Positions 10,164-18,688 of a stretch of DNA of 64,000 nucleotides are shown piece by piece. This stretch comes from an uncultured Treponema sp. (GTDB taxonomy: Bacteria > Spirochaetota > Spirochaetia > Treponematales > Treponemataceae). The notes under the pieces were generated by a model. That model did not search any database. It saw only the letters and a list, made by a program, of their open reading frames with translations, and had not been told where the DNA came from. The stretch's first letter is position 1, and every line of letters starts with the position of its first letter. The position numbers and the translations under genes were made by a program. The DNA lies in contig NZ_CAMHSK010000009.1 of assembly GCF_946187725.1 (NCBI RefSeq), positions 41,011-105,010 on the forward strand, given 5' to 3'.

Positions 10164-11552
10164 ATGAACGAAAAATCTATTATTTCAAAAGCATTTCATT
10201 TCGACAGGGATTTTAAGGCCCAGCTCATACAGATTGCGCTCCCGGTTACGGTGCAGGTTTTAATCGAAGCATCCCTTTCTTTAATCGATCAGATTATGAT
10301 TGGTCGTCTTGGTAGTGAGGCAATTTCTGGAATCGGTCTGGCCGGAAAATTCATCTCGCTGTATCATGTTGTTCTTTCATCGATTGTTTCTGCGGCCGGC
10401 ATCCTGATTTCTCAGTATTTTGGTGCAAAAAACAAAAAGGGCATCAATCAGAGCTTCTTTCTTCTATTTTATAGTTCTTTTTTCGTGGCGGCGGTTTTCT
10501 TTACTCTTTCAATTTTCTCTCCGAATCAGATTATGTCGTTTTATTCGAAGGATTACGGAACTGTAGCCGAAGCGTCGGTTTATCTGAAGTGGCGTACAAT
10601 CGGCTTTTTTCCGTGCGTGCTCACAATGTTCATTTCTGCAATGCTGCGTAATATGAAGAGGGCAAAACTTCCTGCCTTTGCCGGTGTAGTTGCAATCTTT
10701 TTGAATACGATTTTGAACTGCTTTTTGATTTTCGGCCTGTGGATTTTTCCGAAAATGGGTTCTGCGGGTGCGGCTCTTGCAAGCAGTATCGCTCAGCTTA
10801 CCGAAATGCTGATTCTTCTTCTGCTTTTCCTGCGTGAAGAGAAAAAACAGAATTTCGCTCTCAGACCGGTTTTTGCATTTGAAAAGGATTTTGTTTATAA
10901 AGTTGCGAAGATTCTTTTCCCGATTCTTCTCGGTGAATTTATGTGGTCTTTGGGCGAAAACATGTATGCCGTAATTTACGGTCATCTTGGTACAGAACCT
11001 TGTGCCGCAATGACTTTGATGTACCCGATTCAGGGGATTGCAATCGGTGCCCTGTGCGGAGTTTCAAGTGCTGCCGGAATCATTACGGGAAATTCGCTTG
11101 GTGCGAGCGACAACAACAAGGCATGGTCTCAGGCGATGGGATTCGTAAAACTCACTCTTACGGCGGGCATTCTGATTGGAATCGCTGTAATCTCGATTTC
11201 TCCGCTGTATGTCCGTCTGTTCAATGTCGCGCCAGAAACACGCCTCGTCACAATAAAAATCCTTGTCGCATTCTCGGTCGTGTTCACTGCAAAAGTTTTC
11301 AATATGGTTGTCGGTGGCGGCGTTCTGCAGTCGGGCGGGCAGACAAAATTCCTCACTGCGGTCAACATCATCGGTACATGGGGATTTGGCGTGCCGCTCG
11401 GTTTCATTTCGGCTTATGTTTTCCATCTTCCAATCTGGTGGGTTTATTTTATGCTTTCACTTGAAGAGCTTGTGCGCGTAGGTATCAGCGTGTGGCTACT
11501 TCGCTCACGAAAATGGATGAAAAATGTCACGGAAAATCAGGAAGTTGCCTGA
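10164..11552 (+). CDS. MATE-family multidrug/metabolite efflux transporter
   Basis: A 462-residue inner-membrane protein with about twelve hydrophobic segments in two homologous halves. The N-terminal half has the typical 'QIALPVTVQVLIEASLSL.DQIMIGRLGSEAI' pattern and the second half has 'GENMYAVIYGHLG' near residue 270. MATE proteins export drugs or metabolites using a Na+ or H+ gradient; the substrate here cannot be told. Its divergent AraC-family neighbour and the repeats between them suggest inducible expression. No good Shine-Dalgarno is seen before the ATG. The stop codon lies inside a terminator hairpin. Confidence 0.93.
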   Translation: MNEKSIISKAFHFDRDFKAQLIQIALPVTVQVLIEASLSLIDQIMIGRLGSEAISGIGLAGKFISLYHVVLSSIVSAAGILISQYFGAKNKKGINQSFFLLFYSSFFVAAVFFTLSIFSPNQIMSFYSKDYGTVAEASVYLKWRTIGFFPCVLTMFISAMLRNMKRAKLPAFAGVVAIFLNTILNCFLIFGLWIFPKMGSAGAALASSIAQLTEMLILLLLFLREEKKQNFALRPVFAFEKDFVYKVAKILFPILLGEFMWSLGENMYAVIYGHLGTEPCAAMTLMYPIQGIAIGALCGVSSAAGIITGNSLGASDNNKAWSQAMGFVKLTLTAGILIGIAVISISPLYVRLFNVAPETRLVTIKILVAFSVVFTAKVFNMVVGGGVLQSGGQTKFLTAVNIIGTWGFGVPLGFISAYVFHLPIWWVYFMLSLEELVRVGISVWLLRSRKWMKNVTENQEVA

Positions 11553-11567
11553 TTAGAGGTTTTTTTT
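11535..11567 (+). terminator. Rho-independent terminator overlapping the MATE stop codon
   Basis: Stem AATCAGG (11535-11541) pairs with CCTGATT (11548-11554), followed after AGAGG by eight T residues. The hairpin includes the last codons and stop of the MATE gene, so transcription stops before asnS. Confidence 0.65.
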
Positions 11568-11595
11568 GCGGACGGTGGATTTTCTTTTATCAAAG

Positions 11596-11604
11596 TGCTA
11601 GAAT
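11596..11604 (+). promoter_or_regulatory. asnS promoter, extended -10 box
   Basis: TGCTAGAAT is an extended -10 element (TGn then TAGAAT at 11599-11604). It ends 8 nt before the asnS ATG at 11613. No convincing -35 and no Shine-Dalgarno are visible, so the transcript would start at or next to the ATG (leaderless). Confidence 0.55.
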
Positions 11605-11612
11605 AGCTGATT

Positions 11613-13061
11613 ATGAAAACAGAACTTATCAAAGACATTCTTACTTCTAAGCCAGACGGCCGAATCGTTACCGTCTGCGGATGGGTTCGCACTATGCGTG
11701 ACTCAAAGAATCTCGTCTTCATTCAGGTGAACGACGGTTCCTGCTTTGCGAACATTCAGCTTACTTTTGACCGACAGAATCCTTCAAATCCAAATAATGC
11801 TTCTTCAATCGAAAATGCACTCTCAAATATCTCGACTGGTGCTTCTCTCAAAGCCACAGGAAAGCTTGTTGAATCACAGGGCGCAGGTCAGGCTGTTGAA
11901 GTCAACCTCGAATCTCTCGAAGTCCTTGGCAAATGTCCTTCTGACTACCCGATTCAGAAAAAGGCTGCCACAATGGAATTCCTTCGCGAAAATGCACATC
12001 TCCGTGGCCGCACAAACACTTTCGGTGCCGTTTTCCGAATGCGCAGCCAGATGGCTTACGCCGTTCACACCTTCTTCCAGGAGCGCGGTTTCTTCTATAT
12101 TAACACTCCTGAAATCACTTGTTCTGACTGTGAAGGTGCAGGTGAAATGTTCCAGATTACCACTCTTTCCCTTGAAAAGATTGCCGAAACTGCAATCGAA
12201 AAGGGTGCTGCTGGCATGAAAAAGGAAGATGCTGCCAAGCTTGTTAACTACAACAAAGACTTCTTCGGAAAGCAGGCTTCACTCACTGTTTCTGGTCAGC
12301 TTGAAGCAGAAACTCTCGCAACTTCACTCGGTCGTGTTTACACCTTCGGACCGACTTTCCGTGCCGAAAATTCAAATACAACCCGCCACCTTGCAGAATT
12401 CTGGATGTGTGAGCCAGAAATGGCTTTCTTCGATTTGAACGATGACATGGACATTCAGGAAGAGTTCATCAAATATCTTCTCAACTGGGCACTCACAAAA
12501 TGCCCGGAAGACATGGAATTCTTCAACAAGCGAATTCAGCCGGGCGTAATCGATACTCTCCGCCATGTTGTTGAAACTCCGTTCAAGCGCGTTTCTTACA
12601 CAGAGGCAGTTGCCGAGCTTGAAAAACACGCTGATGAATTTGAATTCAAGCCATACTGGGGCTGCGACCTTGCCACAGAGCACGAGCGCTATCTGACCGA
12701 AAAAGTCTACAAATGTCCTGTAATGGTTTACAACTATCCAAAAGAAATCAAGGCTTTCTACATGAAGCTTAACGATGACGGAAAGACTGTAAAGGCAGTT
12801 GATGTTCTCGTTCCAGGTCTTGGTGAAATCATCGGCGGTTCTGAACGCGAAGAAAGCTACGACAAGCTTTTGAACCGAATCAAGGAACTCGGCTTGAAGC
12901 CAGAAGATTACAGCTGGTATCTGGACTTGCGAAAGTTCGGCACTGTTCCTCACTCAGGCTTTGGCTTGGGATTCGAACGCCTTTTGCTTTATGTAACAGG
13001 CATGCAGAACATCCGTGATGTAATTCCATATCCACGAGCACCAAAACTGGCAGACTTTTAA
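11613..13061 (+). CDS. asnS: Asparagine--tRNA ligase (AsnRS)
   Basis: A 482-residue class II aminoacyl-tRNA synthetase that charges tRNA-Asn with asparagine in the cytoplasm. An N-terminal OB-fold anticodon-binding domain (about 1-115, GWVRTMRDSKNLVFIQVNDG) precedes the catalytic domain with motif 2 (FRAENSNTTRHLAEFW) and motif 3 (GFGLGFERLLLYVTGM.NIRDVIPYPR). The residue after FRAEN and the full-length match support AsnRS over AspRS. Length is usual for the family. It is a single gene between a terminator and a repeat element. GatB is also encoded here (19869-21404), so the amidotransferase probably serves Gln-tRNA. Translation is likely leaderless. Confidence 0.97.
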   Translation: MKTELIKDILTSKPDGRIVTVCGWVRTMRDSKNLVFIQVNDGSCFANIQLTFDRQNPSNPNNASSIENALSNISTGASLKATGKLVESQGAGQAVEVNLESLEVLGKCPSDYPIQKKAATMEFLRENAHLRGRTNTFGAVFRMRSQMAYAVHTFFQERGFFYINTPEITCSDCEGAGEMFQITTLSLEKIAETAIEKGAAGMKKEDAAKLVNYNKDFFGKQASLTVSGQLEAETLATSLGRVYTFGPTFRAENSNTTRHLAEFWMCEPEMAFFDLNDDMDIQEEFIKYLLNWALTKCPEDMEFFNKRIQPGVIDTLRHVVETPFKRVSYTEAVAELEKHADEFEFKPYWGCDLATEHERYLTEKVYKCPVMVYNYPKEIKAFYMKLNDDGKTVKAVDVLVPGLGEIIGGSEREESYDKLLNRIKELGLKPEDYSWYLDLRKFGTVPHSGFGLGFERLLLYVTGMQNIRDVIPYPRAPKLADF

Positions 13062-13068
13062 AGTATTA

Positions 13069-13126
13069 GACGCAGATTAACGCAGATAGACGCAGATATT
13101 TATTTTTATCTGTGTGCATCTGCGTC
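13069..13126. repeat. ACGCAGAT-family dyad repeat, possible terminator after asnS
   Basis: Three tandem copies of (G)ACGCAGAT are followed by the inverted arm TATCTGTGTGCATCTGCGTC, giving a long imperfect hairpin whose outer GACGCAGAT/ATCTGCGTC arms match perfectly. A T-rich tract follows on the plus strand. Related arms recur at 19836-19866, 57035-57063 and 57130-57159. Confidence 0.75.
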
Positions 13127-13142
13127 AATTTTTTATTCACGA

Positions 13143-14429
13143 ATGAACAACAAAACGCCACGCAAATTAACATTCGTAACTTTCTCACAGGGAATTTTCC
13201 TTACCGCGAAATACTTCCTTCAGAACAGGCTTTTGTCTTTTGCGGGGGCATGCGCATTCAGCTTTCTTTTTTCTGTTATCCCGCTTTTTATGATGATCGT
13301 GATGGTACTGGTCAGATTTTTGCATGCTTCACCAAACACCGTCTCGGCAATCATTTCTGCCATCCCTGAACTCGAACGCTACTTTAACTCAGATTCAATC
13401 ATTCAGTCCGTGCAGTCAATCAGAATGGTCAGCACTTTTGAAATCGTCGCAGCCGTTTTTGTTTTGTGGATGGCACGGCGTTTTTTTGCGTCGATTTTTG
13501 ATTCGATGCAGAACATTTTTCACACACAGACAAAGCGAAAGGCTCTGTTCAATCAGATTCTCACTTTCGTTACTGAAATCGTCCTTGTTTTTGCATCTTC
13601 GGCCGTAATTTTCGCCTACATCTCTTTGCAGACGATTTCTTCAGTTGAAGTCTTTAAAATCCCGCAGCTTGCTTTCTTGCAGAACGGAATTCTTTCCGGC
13701 GAGCTGATTAATCTTCTTCCAAATTTGCTTATGCTGGTGATGGTCACCCTGCTTTACAAAACTGCTTCGGGAACAAAACCTTCTTTCTTGCTCTGTTCGG
13801 CAACCGGCGTGCTTTGTACGCTTTCTTTCTGGGGATTCCGGCTCATCATGCACTTTTTCCTCAATGTCAGCCGATATAACCTGATTTATGGAGTCCTTGG
13901 GCATGTAATCATTATGTTCATGGACATTTTCTTCTTTTTCGTGTTTTTCCTTGTATTCGCTCAGTTCATTTATGTCATTCAGTTTTTTGACGAACTTCTT
14001 TTGGGCGAGCTTTACCTTCTTCCAAAAATAGAGCAGGGCGGATTTGGCTCTGGAATTAAAAGGGCATTTTTTGTCCGTGCAGATTTTCTCATCGCAAAAA
14101 ACAAGAGCAATGTCCTCTCTTTTAAGCCGGGTGAAGTCATTTTCAATGTCAATGATGATGATAATTATGCTTACTACATTATAAAAGGCAGCGTAAAATT
14201 CGTTCCCGAAGCAGAAGGGCAGGAGGGCGATGAAAAAGAACTTCTCGCACACCGCGGCGAATTCTTTGGCGAGACAGCCTGCATCCTGAATCACAAGCGT
14301 GATGTTACTGCCGTCGCTGTAATCTCAACAAGAATCATCCGAATCGAAAGCGAACGCTTCAGATTTTTGATTCACCAGAATCCCGAAGCTGCCAAAAAAA
14401 TCCTCAAACAAATTTCTCCGTTCCTTTAA
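13143..14429 (+). CDS. YihY/BrkB-family membrane protein fused to a cyclic-nucleotide-binding domain
   Basis: A 428-residue protein. Residues about 20-290 contain six hydrophobic segments with the BrkB/YihY pattern (AGACAFSFLFSVIPL, then the NLIYGVLG region). Residues about 310-428 form a CAP-like cNMP-binding domain (FKPGEVIF, YYIIKGSVKF, GEFFGETA, RDVTAVA). BrkB/YihY proteins were once called ribonuclease BN but are membrane proteins of unclear, possibly transport, function. The C-terminal regulatory domain suggests control by a cyclic nucleotide. It stands alone between asnS and prs. The fusion is unusual. An Arg-Asp pair follows the GET motif, consistent with a phosphate-binding cassette, but ligand binding is unproven. 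Confidence 0.88.
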   Translation: MNNKTPRKLTFVTFSQGIFLTAKYFLQNRLLSFAGACAFSFLFSVIPLFMMIVMVLVRFLHASPNTVSAIISAIPELERYFNSDSIIQSVQSIRMVSTFEIVAAVFVLWMARRFFASIFDSMQNIFHTQTKRKALFNQILTFVTEIVLVFASSAVIFAYISLQTISSVEVFKIPQLAFLQNGILSGELINLLPNLLMLVMVTLLYKTASGTKPSFLLCSATGVLCTLSFWGFRLIMHFFLNVSRYNLIYGVLGHVIIMFMDIFFFFVFFLVFAQFIYVIQFFDELLLGELYLLPKIEQGGFGSGIKRAFFVRADFLIAKNKSNVLSFKPGEVIFNVNDDDNYAYYIIKGSVKFVPEAEGQEGDEKELLAHRGEFFGETACILNHKRDVTAVAVISTRIIRIESERFRFLIHQNPEAAKKILKQISPFL

Positions 14430-14498
14430 TCCTTGTATTTTAAAGAATTACAATTGTAAAAAATTTCAGAATTCTCTTGTATCTTTTCCCCGCTCACA

Positions 14499-14527
14499 TT
14501 GACCACACGCCTTTAAAAAGATAAAAT
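14499..14527 (+). promoter_or_regulatory. Sigma-70 type promoter of prs
   Basis: -35 TTGACC (14499-14504), 17-nt spacer, -10 TAAAAT (14522-14527). It is followed by a GGGAG ribosome-binding site shortly before the ATG at 14557. One of the best promoter matches in the window. Confidence 0.75.
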
Positions 14528-14556
14528 AGAGACATAGAAAAAATAGGGAGACCTAC

Positions 14557-15834
14557 ATGCCGTATTCAGAACCGACCAATCTTGGTGTTGTTGCTTGTCC
14601 GGGTGGAGCAGTTTTTGCTGATGAAGTTATCGCACATCTGCGCCATATGTATAAACATCGTTTTGCTCTTAAGAGCGATGTCATTTCCAAAAGATACAAT
14701 CTTGAGAAAGAAAAGCTGGTACAGGACATTAATTTCCGAAATGACCTTGCCACTTCTGACTTGGTTTTGCGTGGTACTATCGACAAATACCGCCCGCCAG
14801 TATTCAAGGTTGAGACACAGTTCACTTGGTTTGCAAACGGTGAGGTCAAGGCAGAACTTCTTGAGTGTGTCCGTGGAAAAGACATTTACATTTTCCAGGA
14901 TGCAGAAAATCATCAGCCTATTCCGATGAATGGCGGAAAGAACATGGTCACTTTCTCAGTAAACGACCATGTGATGACCCTTCTTGTTACAATCGATGCT
15001 GTTCAGCAGGCTGGTGCAAAATCAATCACCCTTGTTCTTCCTTCATTCCCTTACAGCCGTCAGCACAAAAAGAAGAGCCGCGAAGGTCTTACAGCTTCGC
15101 TTCTCTGCCACATCTACGAAATGAAGAATGTCACACGAGTCATCACTCTCGACATCCACTCACGCGAAATCGTAAATGCTTTCAATACAACTTACCTCGA
15201 CAACCTTCACGCTTCTTATCAGATTATCCGTGAGCTTGCCAAAGTCGTAAACCTTTCTGGCCCAAACAAAGAAGATTTAGTCGTCGTTTCTCCAGATACA
15301 GGTGCAATCGACCGCAACAAATTCTATGCTACCGGCCTCAAAGTGCCTCTCGCAATGATTTACAAAGAGCGCGATTATTCAGTCGTCACTCAGGATGCCA
15401 AAAACACCAACATCAAGAGCGTTAAACTCCTTGGTGATGTAAAAGGCAAAGTCGCTTTCATTGCGGACGATATGCTTGGAACTGGCGGCACACTTCTCAA
15501 AGCCATGGAATTCCTTCACAACAATGGAGCCACAAAGGTTATCGCAGCCATTTCGCTTCCGTTCTTCACAGGAAACGCAATCGAGCTGTTCGACAATGCT
15601 TACAAAGACGGTCTTTTCTATCGCGTAATCGGTACAAATGCCGTTTATCATCCAGATTTGAAGGATAAAGAATGGTTCATCTCAACAAATGTCACAGGCC
15701 TGTTCGCAAATGTAATCACACGAATCCATCACGACCAGAGCTTGAGCGACTTGCTTGACAACCGTTCAATTATCGACAAACTGATTAAGAAAGATTCGGA
15801 CGCTGCTGCAAAAGCTGAAGCAAAAGCAGAGTAA
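14557..15834 (+). CDS. prs: Ribose-phosphate pyrophosphokinase (PRPP synthetase), long form
   Basis: A 425-residue enzyme that makes PRPP from ribose 5-phosphate and ATP for nucleotide, His and Trp synthesis. Recognised by RQHKKKSREGLTASLL (ATP-binding region), ITLDIHSREI, VVSPDTGAIDR and the PRPP-binding loop IADDMLGTGGT. Common bacterial enzymes are about 310-320 residues; this one has about 100 extra residues, mainly as an N-terminal extension and spacers before the FANGEVKAELLECVRG segment, plus a short Ala/Lys-rich tail. The GGGAG ribosome-binding site fixes the ATG. A single gene with its own promoter and terminator. A related long form in spirochaetes is my recollection, not tested. 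Confidence 0.92.
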   Translation: MPYSEPTNLGVVACPGGAVFADEVIAHLRHMYKHRFALKSDVISKRYNLEKEKLVQDINFRNDLATSDLVLRGTIDKYRPPVFKVETQFTWFANGEVKAELLECVRGKDIYIFQDAENHQPIPMNGGKNMVTFSVNDHVMTLLVTIDAVQQAGAKSITLVLPSFPYSRQHKKKSREGLTASLLCHIYEMKNVTRVITLDIHSREIVNAFNTTYLDNLHASYQIIRELAKVVNLSGPNKEDLVVVSPDTGAIDRNKFYATGLKVPLAMIYKERDYSVVTQDAKNTNIKSVKLLGDVKGKVAFIADDMLGTGGTLLKAMEFLHNNGATKVIAAISLPFFTGNAIELFDNAYKDGLFYRVIGTNAVYHPDLKDKEWFISTNVTGLFANVITRIHHDQSLSDLLDNRSIIDKLIKKDSDAAAKAEAKAE

Positions 15835-15856
15835 TCAGGCGCCAAATTTTCTTGTC

Positions 15857-15938
15857 TGTCGCCCTTCCGCCCTTCGCTCACGCTCATTGCCACTTCGTGG
15901 CAACTACGGGGCTACACGGCGGGGGCGGCATTTTTTTT
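15857..15938 (+). terminator. Long rho-independent terminator after prs
   Basis: GC-rich arms TGTCGCCCTTCCGCC (15857-15871) and GGCGGGGGCGGCA (15918-15930) pair with a 2-nt bulge. They enclose a perfect inner hairpin TGCCAC-TTC-GTGGCA (15888-15902) and are followed by eight T residues. The 82-nt size is large for a terminator and may be a dispersed element serving as one. Confidence 0.7.
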
Positions 15939-15970
15939 AATCCACAGAACTTTTTCACACTGTTTTTAAT

Positions 15971-17095
15971 ATGACAGATACAATCCTTTGCATAGACATC
16001 GGAACATCTTCTCTCAAGGCAGCTCTTCTGCCCGATAATCTTTCAAAAGCAGAAATTTTTGTTTCAAGGCAGCCTTTCCCGAAATCAGCGTTCCGCGAAT
16101 CAAATTCCGCACAATATTATCTTTCTGCACTCAAAGCCGCGCTTGAAGAACTGCATCAGAAAAATCCTGACTATGCGATTGAAGCCGTATGCGTGAGCGG
16201 AAACGGCCCTACCTTGATTTCTGAGGACGGAAAAACACTCCTTTACAGTGACTTGTTTGAGCTTCCTTCTCTTGGACGAGTCGCGCATCAAAAAAAAGAA
16301 GCGTTAAAAAACACAAAGTCGCTTTTTATTCCGCGCCTTGCGGCATTTAGGGAACTTTTTTATGAAAACTGGGCAAAATCAGCGCATATTTTCGGCACGC
16401 CCGAATTTCTTCTTTATAAGCTGACAGGGAATGCAGTCTCGATTCTTCCTGAAGAGCGCTTTTTGCCAGCTTACTGGAACGATGAAGAGCTTGAATCCTG
16501 CGGATTTTCGGCTTCTGAAATCAAAAAACTTCCGCCATTCGTAAATTCGGGTGCGTTTGTCGGAAAGGTGAGCGAAAAAGCCGCGCTGGAGACAGGCCTG
16601 CTTGAAGGTACGCTTGTTTTTGCCGGTGCCCCTGATTTTGTCGTCGCGCTGATTGGAACAGGAACTGTCTTCCCAGGTAAACTTTGTGACCGTGCCGGAA
16701 CCAGCGAAGGCTTGAATCTCTGCACGGCAAAACCGGTTTCTGCCGAAGGCTTAAGGACAATGCCTTCTGTGGTGCCCGGAATGTGGAATCTTTCATATCT
16801 ATTAAATTCCTCACAGAGTTCACAGAGAGATTTTTCTGAGCTTAACCACGGAATCAGCTTGCTTCGAGAGGCGGCTGTTGCTAACGGCGAGGCTTTTCCT
16901 GACTGCATGACAATCACCGGCGGGCAGGCTTTGAGCGATGAAGTGATTGCCCAAAAAGAAGCCGCAACTGGCTTAAAAATCAAAAAAATGCCCTGCACGG
17001 ACGCAGAACTTATCGGTGATTTGATTCTTGCAAGAGTCGCTCTTGGGGATTATGATGATATTGTTGAGGCAGTTTTTGCCATTTTAGGAGTTTAA
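15971..17095 (+). CDS. FGGY-family carbohydrate kinase, short form
   Basis: A 374-residue sugar kinase with the N-terminal phosphate loop CIDIGTSSLKAAL and the second-domain segment GTVFPGKLCDRAGTSEGLNL found in xylulokinase-like FGGY members. Typical FGGY kinases are 480-520 residues, so about 110 residues are missing, mostly from the second lobe. The open reading frame is intact, so this is a compact subfamily or a divergent enzyme and not a frameshift. It is followed 3 nt later by a HAD phosphatase, so kinase and phosphatase are co-transcribed. The sugar cannot be predicted. Confidence 0.82.
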   Translation: MTDTILCIDIGTSSLKAALLPDNLSKAEIFVSRQPFPKSAFRESNSAQYYLSALKAALEELHQKNPDYAIEAVCVSGNGPTLISEDGKTLLYSDLFELPSLGRVAHQKKEALKNTKSLFIPRLAAFRELFYENWAKSAHIFGTPEFLLYKLTGNAVSILPEERFLPAYWNDEELESCGFSASEIKKLPPFVNSGAFVGKVSEKAALETGLLEGTLVFAGAPDFVVALIGTGTVFPGKLCDRAGTSEGLNLCTAKPVSAEGLRTMPSVVPGMWNLSYLLNSSQSSQRDFSELNHGISLLREAAVANGEAFPDCMTITGGQALSDEVIAQKEAATGLKIKKMPCTDAELIGDLILARVALGDYDDIVEAVFAILGV

Positions 17096-17098
17096 GGT

Positions 17099-17758
17099 AT
17101 GCAAATCTACAATCTTCCTTCCAATCCAAAAGTTCTCATTTTTGACATTGATGCGACCCTCTATACATGCCCCGAATACGCGCACGAGCAGATTGACAGT
17201 CAGATTCGGCATTGGGCGGCTCTCAAAGGTTATTCTGTCGAAGGAGCCAGAAATATGATTGCTGATTTCAGACGAAAATGGGCCGCTGACCACAACGGGC
17301 AGAAAATCTCGCTCGGGAATCTTTTTACAAGTTTTGGCGTTTCGATTGAGACGAGCATTGAATGGCGAAAGAAACTCTTTAATCCTGCTGACTACCTGCA
17401 CCGTGATGAAAAACTGATTGAGGCCTTGAAGATTCTTGCCCAAAAATTCTATATGATTTGCGTAACGAACAACCCGGTTGAACCGGCACGAAAAACACTC
17501 GAAGTAATCGGAATTTCTGAATTTTTCCCGGAAATTGTTGGCCTTGACACCTGCATGGCATCCAAGCCATCTAAAAAGATTCTTGATGCCGCCGTGGCCT
17601 GTGCAAAAAAGGCACTGAACCAGGAAATTGAATATTCCGACTGCATCTCAATTGGCGACCGCTACGACATCGATCTTTCCCTCCCGATAGAACTGGGAAT
17701 GGGCGGAATCTTAGTAACCGGCGCCGAAGAAGTGTGTGAACTTGCAGATAAAATTTAA
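17099..17758 (+). CDS. HAD-family hydrolase, pyrimidine 5'-nucleotidase-like
   Basis: A 219-residue cytoplasmic phosphatase. All four HAD motifs are visible: DIDATLY (nucleophile and acid Asp, residues about 15-21), VTNNP (motif II), KPSKK (motif III Lys) and IGDRYDIDLSLP (motif IV acids). The DIDATLY form and helical cap resemble yeast SDT1-type pyrimidine 5'-nucleotidases. It begins 3 nt after the FGGY kinase stop, with AGGAG from the kinase end as ribosome-binding site. A physiological pairing with the kinase is inferred. The exact substrate is unknown. Confidence 0.88.
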   Translation: MQIYNLPSNPKVLIFDIDATLYTCPEYAHEQIDSQIRHWAALKGYSVEGARNMIADFRRKWAADHNGQKISLGNLFTSFGVSIETSIEWRKKLFNPADYLHRDEKLIEALKILAQKFYMICVTNNPVEPARKTLEVIGISEFFPEIVGLDTCMASKPSKKILDAAVACAKKALNQEIEYSDCISIGDRYDIDLSLPIELGMGGILVTGAEEVCELADKI

Positions 17759-17781
17759 GGCTGCCTGGAATCAGACAGCCT
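17758..17781. terminator. Bidirectional terminator hairpin between convergent genes
   Basis: AGGCTG (17758-17763) pairs with CAGCCT (17776-17781), with an inner CTG-GAAT-CAG. Downstream on the minus strand the sequence is T-rich; on the plus strand it is not. It separates the HAD gene from the convergent 138-residue membrane protein. Confidence 0.55.
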
Positions 17782-17790
17782 CAAGTCAAA

Positions 17791-18207
17791 TTAGTCTCGT
17801 GTAATCAAAAGTGCACAAAGAACAATCATATGCATTGCAAAGTCATAAAGCCACTGCAAGAAGTGGTTCATGCCGCCGTTAAGCAGACCGCCGTTTCCGA
17901 GGAAGTCCGCGAGAACGATTGCCACAGCCCATACAATCACAACGATCAGCTTTAAAATCGAACCGAAAGTTCCCATTCTGTCGCCAATGAAAAGCTGCAG
18001 GATGATGAAAATGCCCGAAAGCAGTTCGATTACACCGAACACGATTGAAAGAAGCCGTGCGATGTCGCCGTTGAACACGCTTTTGATTGCCTTGCAGCCG
18101 AAGTCACCGCCGCCCTGCAAAGCCCAGATTCCACCGACGGCGAGCATTGCGCCAACGGCCAGATTAAGTACGATCCAGAAAAGTCGAACCTGAGAGTTTT
18201 TTGCCAT
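17791..18207 (-). CDS. Hypothetical membrane protein, four hydrophobic segments
   Basis: A 138-residue protein with about four transmembrane segments (around residues 8-30, 48-72, 82-105 and 115-135) and no recognised catalytic motif. A strong AAGGAGG ribosome-binding site precedes the ATG, so the gene is real. It is last in a minus-strand row with an ASCH protein, a 101-residue membrane protein and a 266-residue protein. The overall look is of a DoxX/DUF-like small membrane protein, but I do not recognise a family. Confidence 0.8.
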   Translation of the reverse strand: MAKNSQVRLFWIVLNLAVGAMLAVGGIWALQGGGDFGCKAIKSVFNGDIARLLSIVFGVIELLSGIFIILQLFIGDRMGTFGSILKLIVVIVWAVAIVLADFLGNGGLLNGGMNHFLQWLYDFAMHMIVLCALLITRD

Positions 18208-18232
18208 AAAATCCTCCTTTTTTACAGCTGTT

Positions 18233-18688
18233 TTATTTTTTATAAATTACGCGGAAAATTTCGCAGACGATTTTGGAATCTTCACGGGCTTCAAAGCCGC
18301 ACAAGTCCGCTTCATCTTCGATGTATTCCCGCATTTTATCCTGCCATTCAGAAAGATTTTCGTTTTCACCGTCCCGCTGTGCCAAATCCCATGGAATTTC
18401 ATTGAACGGAACGACATTCACATCGGTCAGCTCGATTACGCAGCGCGGCTCATCATTTGAATCAAGAACGACATAAACTTCACCAGATACAGGAACTTGC
18501 TCCAGATTGATTTCGATTTCGTCAAGCGGAGTGAATACGGCGGTTTTTGCCCCCGAAAGAACCAGTGAAAGCTGCGTCTGACCGGCAAAGCCTGAATCTT
18601 CAAAAACAAGCTCCCCGGAATACAAGGCATTTTCTTCGTTTTGATTCGTGTCTTTGAGATATTGCTTCCAGAATTCTAGTGTAGTCAT
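18233..18688 (-). CDS. ASCH-domain protein
   Basis: A 151-residue protein resembling the ASCH (PUA-like beta-barrel, RNA- or nucleotide-binding) family. Visible hallmarks are LVLSGAKTAVFTPL, where the Gly-x-Lys-Thr is the conserved signature, then a VYVVLDSNDEPRCVIELTDV strand run and a VPFNEIPWDLAQRDGE segment with the conserved acidic/aromatic end EWQDKMREY. Known family members bind nucleic acid or act as N4-acetylcytidine amidohydrolases; the function here is unproven. Its ATG overlaps the stop of the upstream 101-residue gene by one base (TAATG), so the two are translationally coupled. Confidence 0.82.
   Translation of the reverse strand: MTTLEFWKQYLKDTNQNEENALYSGELVFEDSGFAGQTQLSLVLSGAKTAVFTPLDEIEINLEQVPVSGEVYVVLDSNDEPRCVIELTDVNVVPFNEIPWDLAQRDGENENLSEWQDKMREYIEDEADLCGFEAREDSKIVCEIFRVIYKK

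Noticed and set aside
783..10290. Avoidance of GATC sites because of the DpnII-like system
   Set aside because: GATC occurs in ordinary genes (for example near 783 and 10287), so sites are present and are presumably protected by methylation.
10943..11464. 173-residue plus-strand frame inside the MATE gene
   Set aside because: It is a shifted frame over the transporter's transmembrane codons, with a Cys/Arg-rich nonsense product and no start signal.
15971..17095. Pseudogene of an FGGY kinase
   Set aside because: It is shorter than the family but has one uninterrupted frame with N- and second-domain motifs, and is coupled to the HAD gene.
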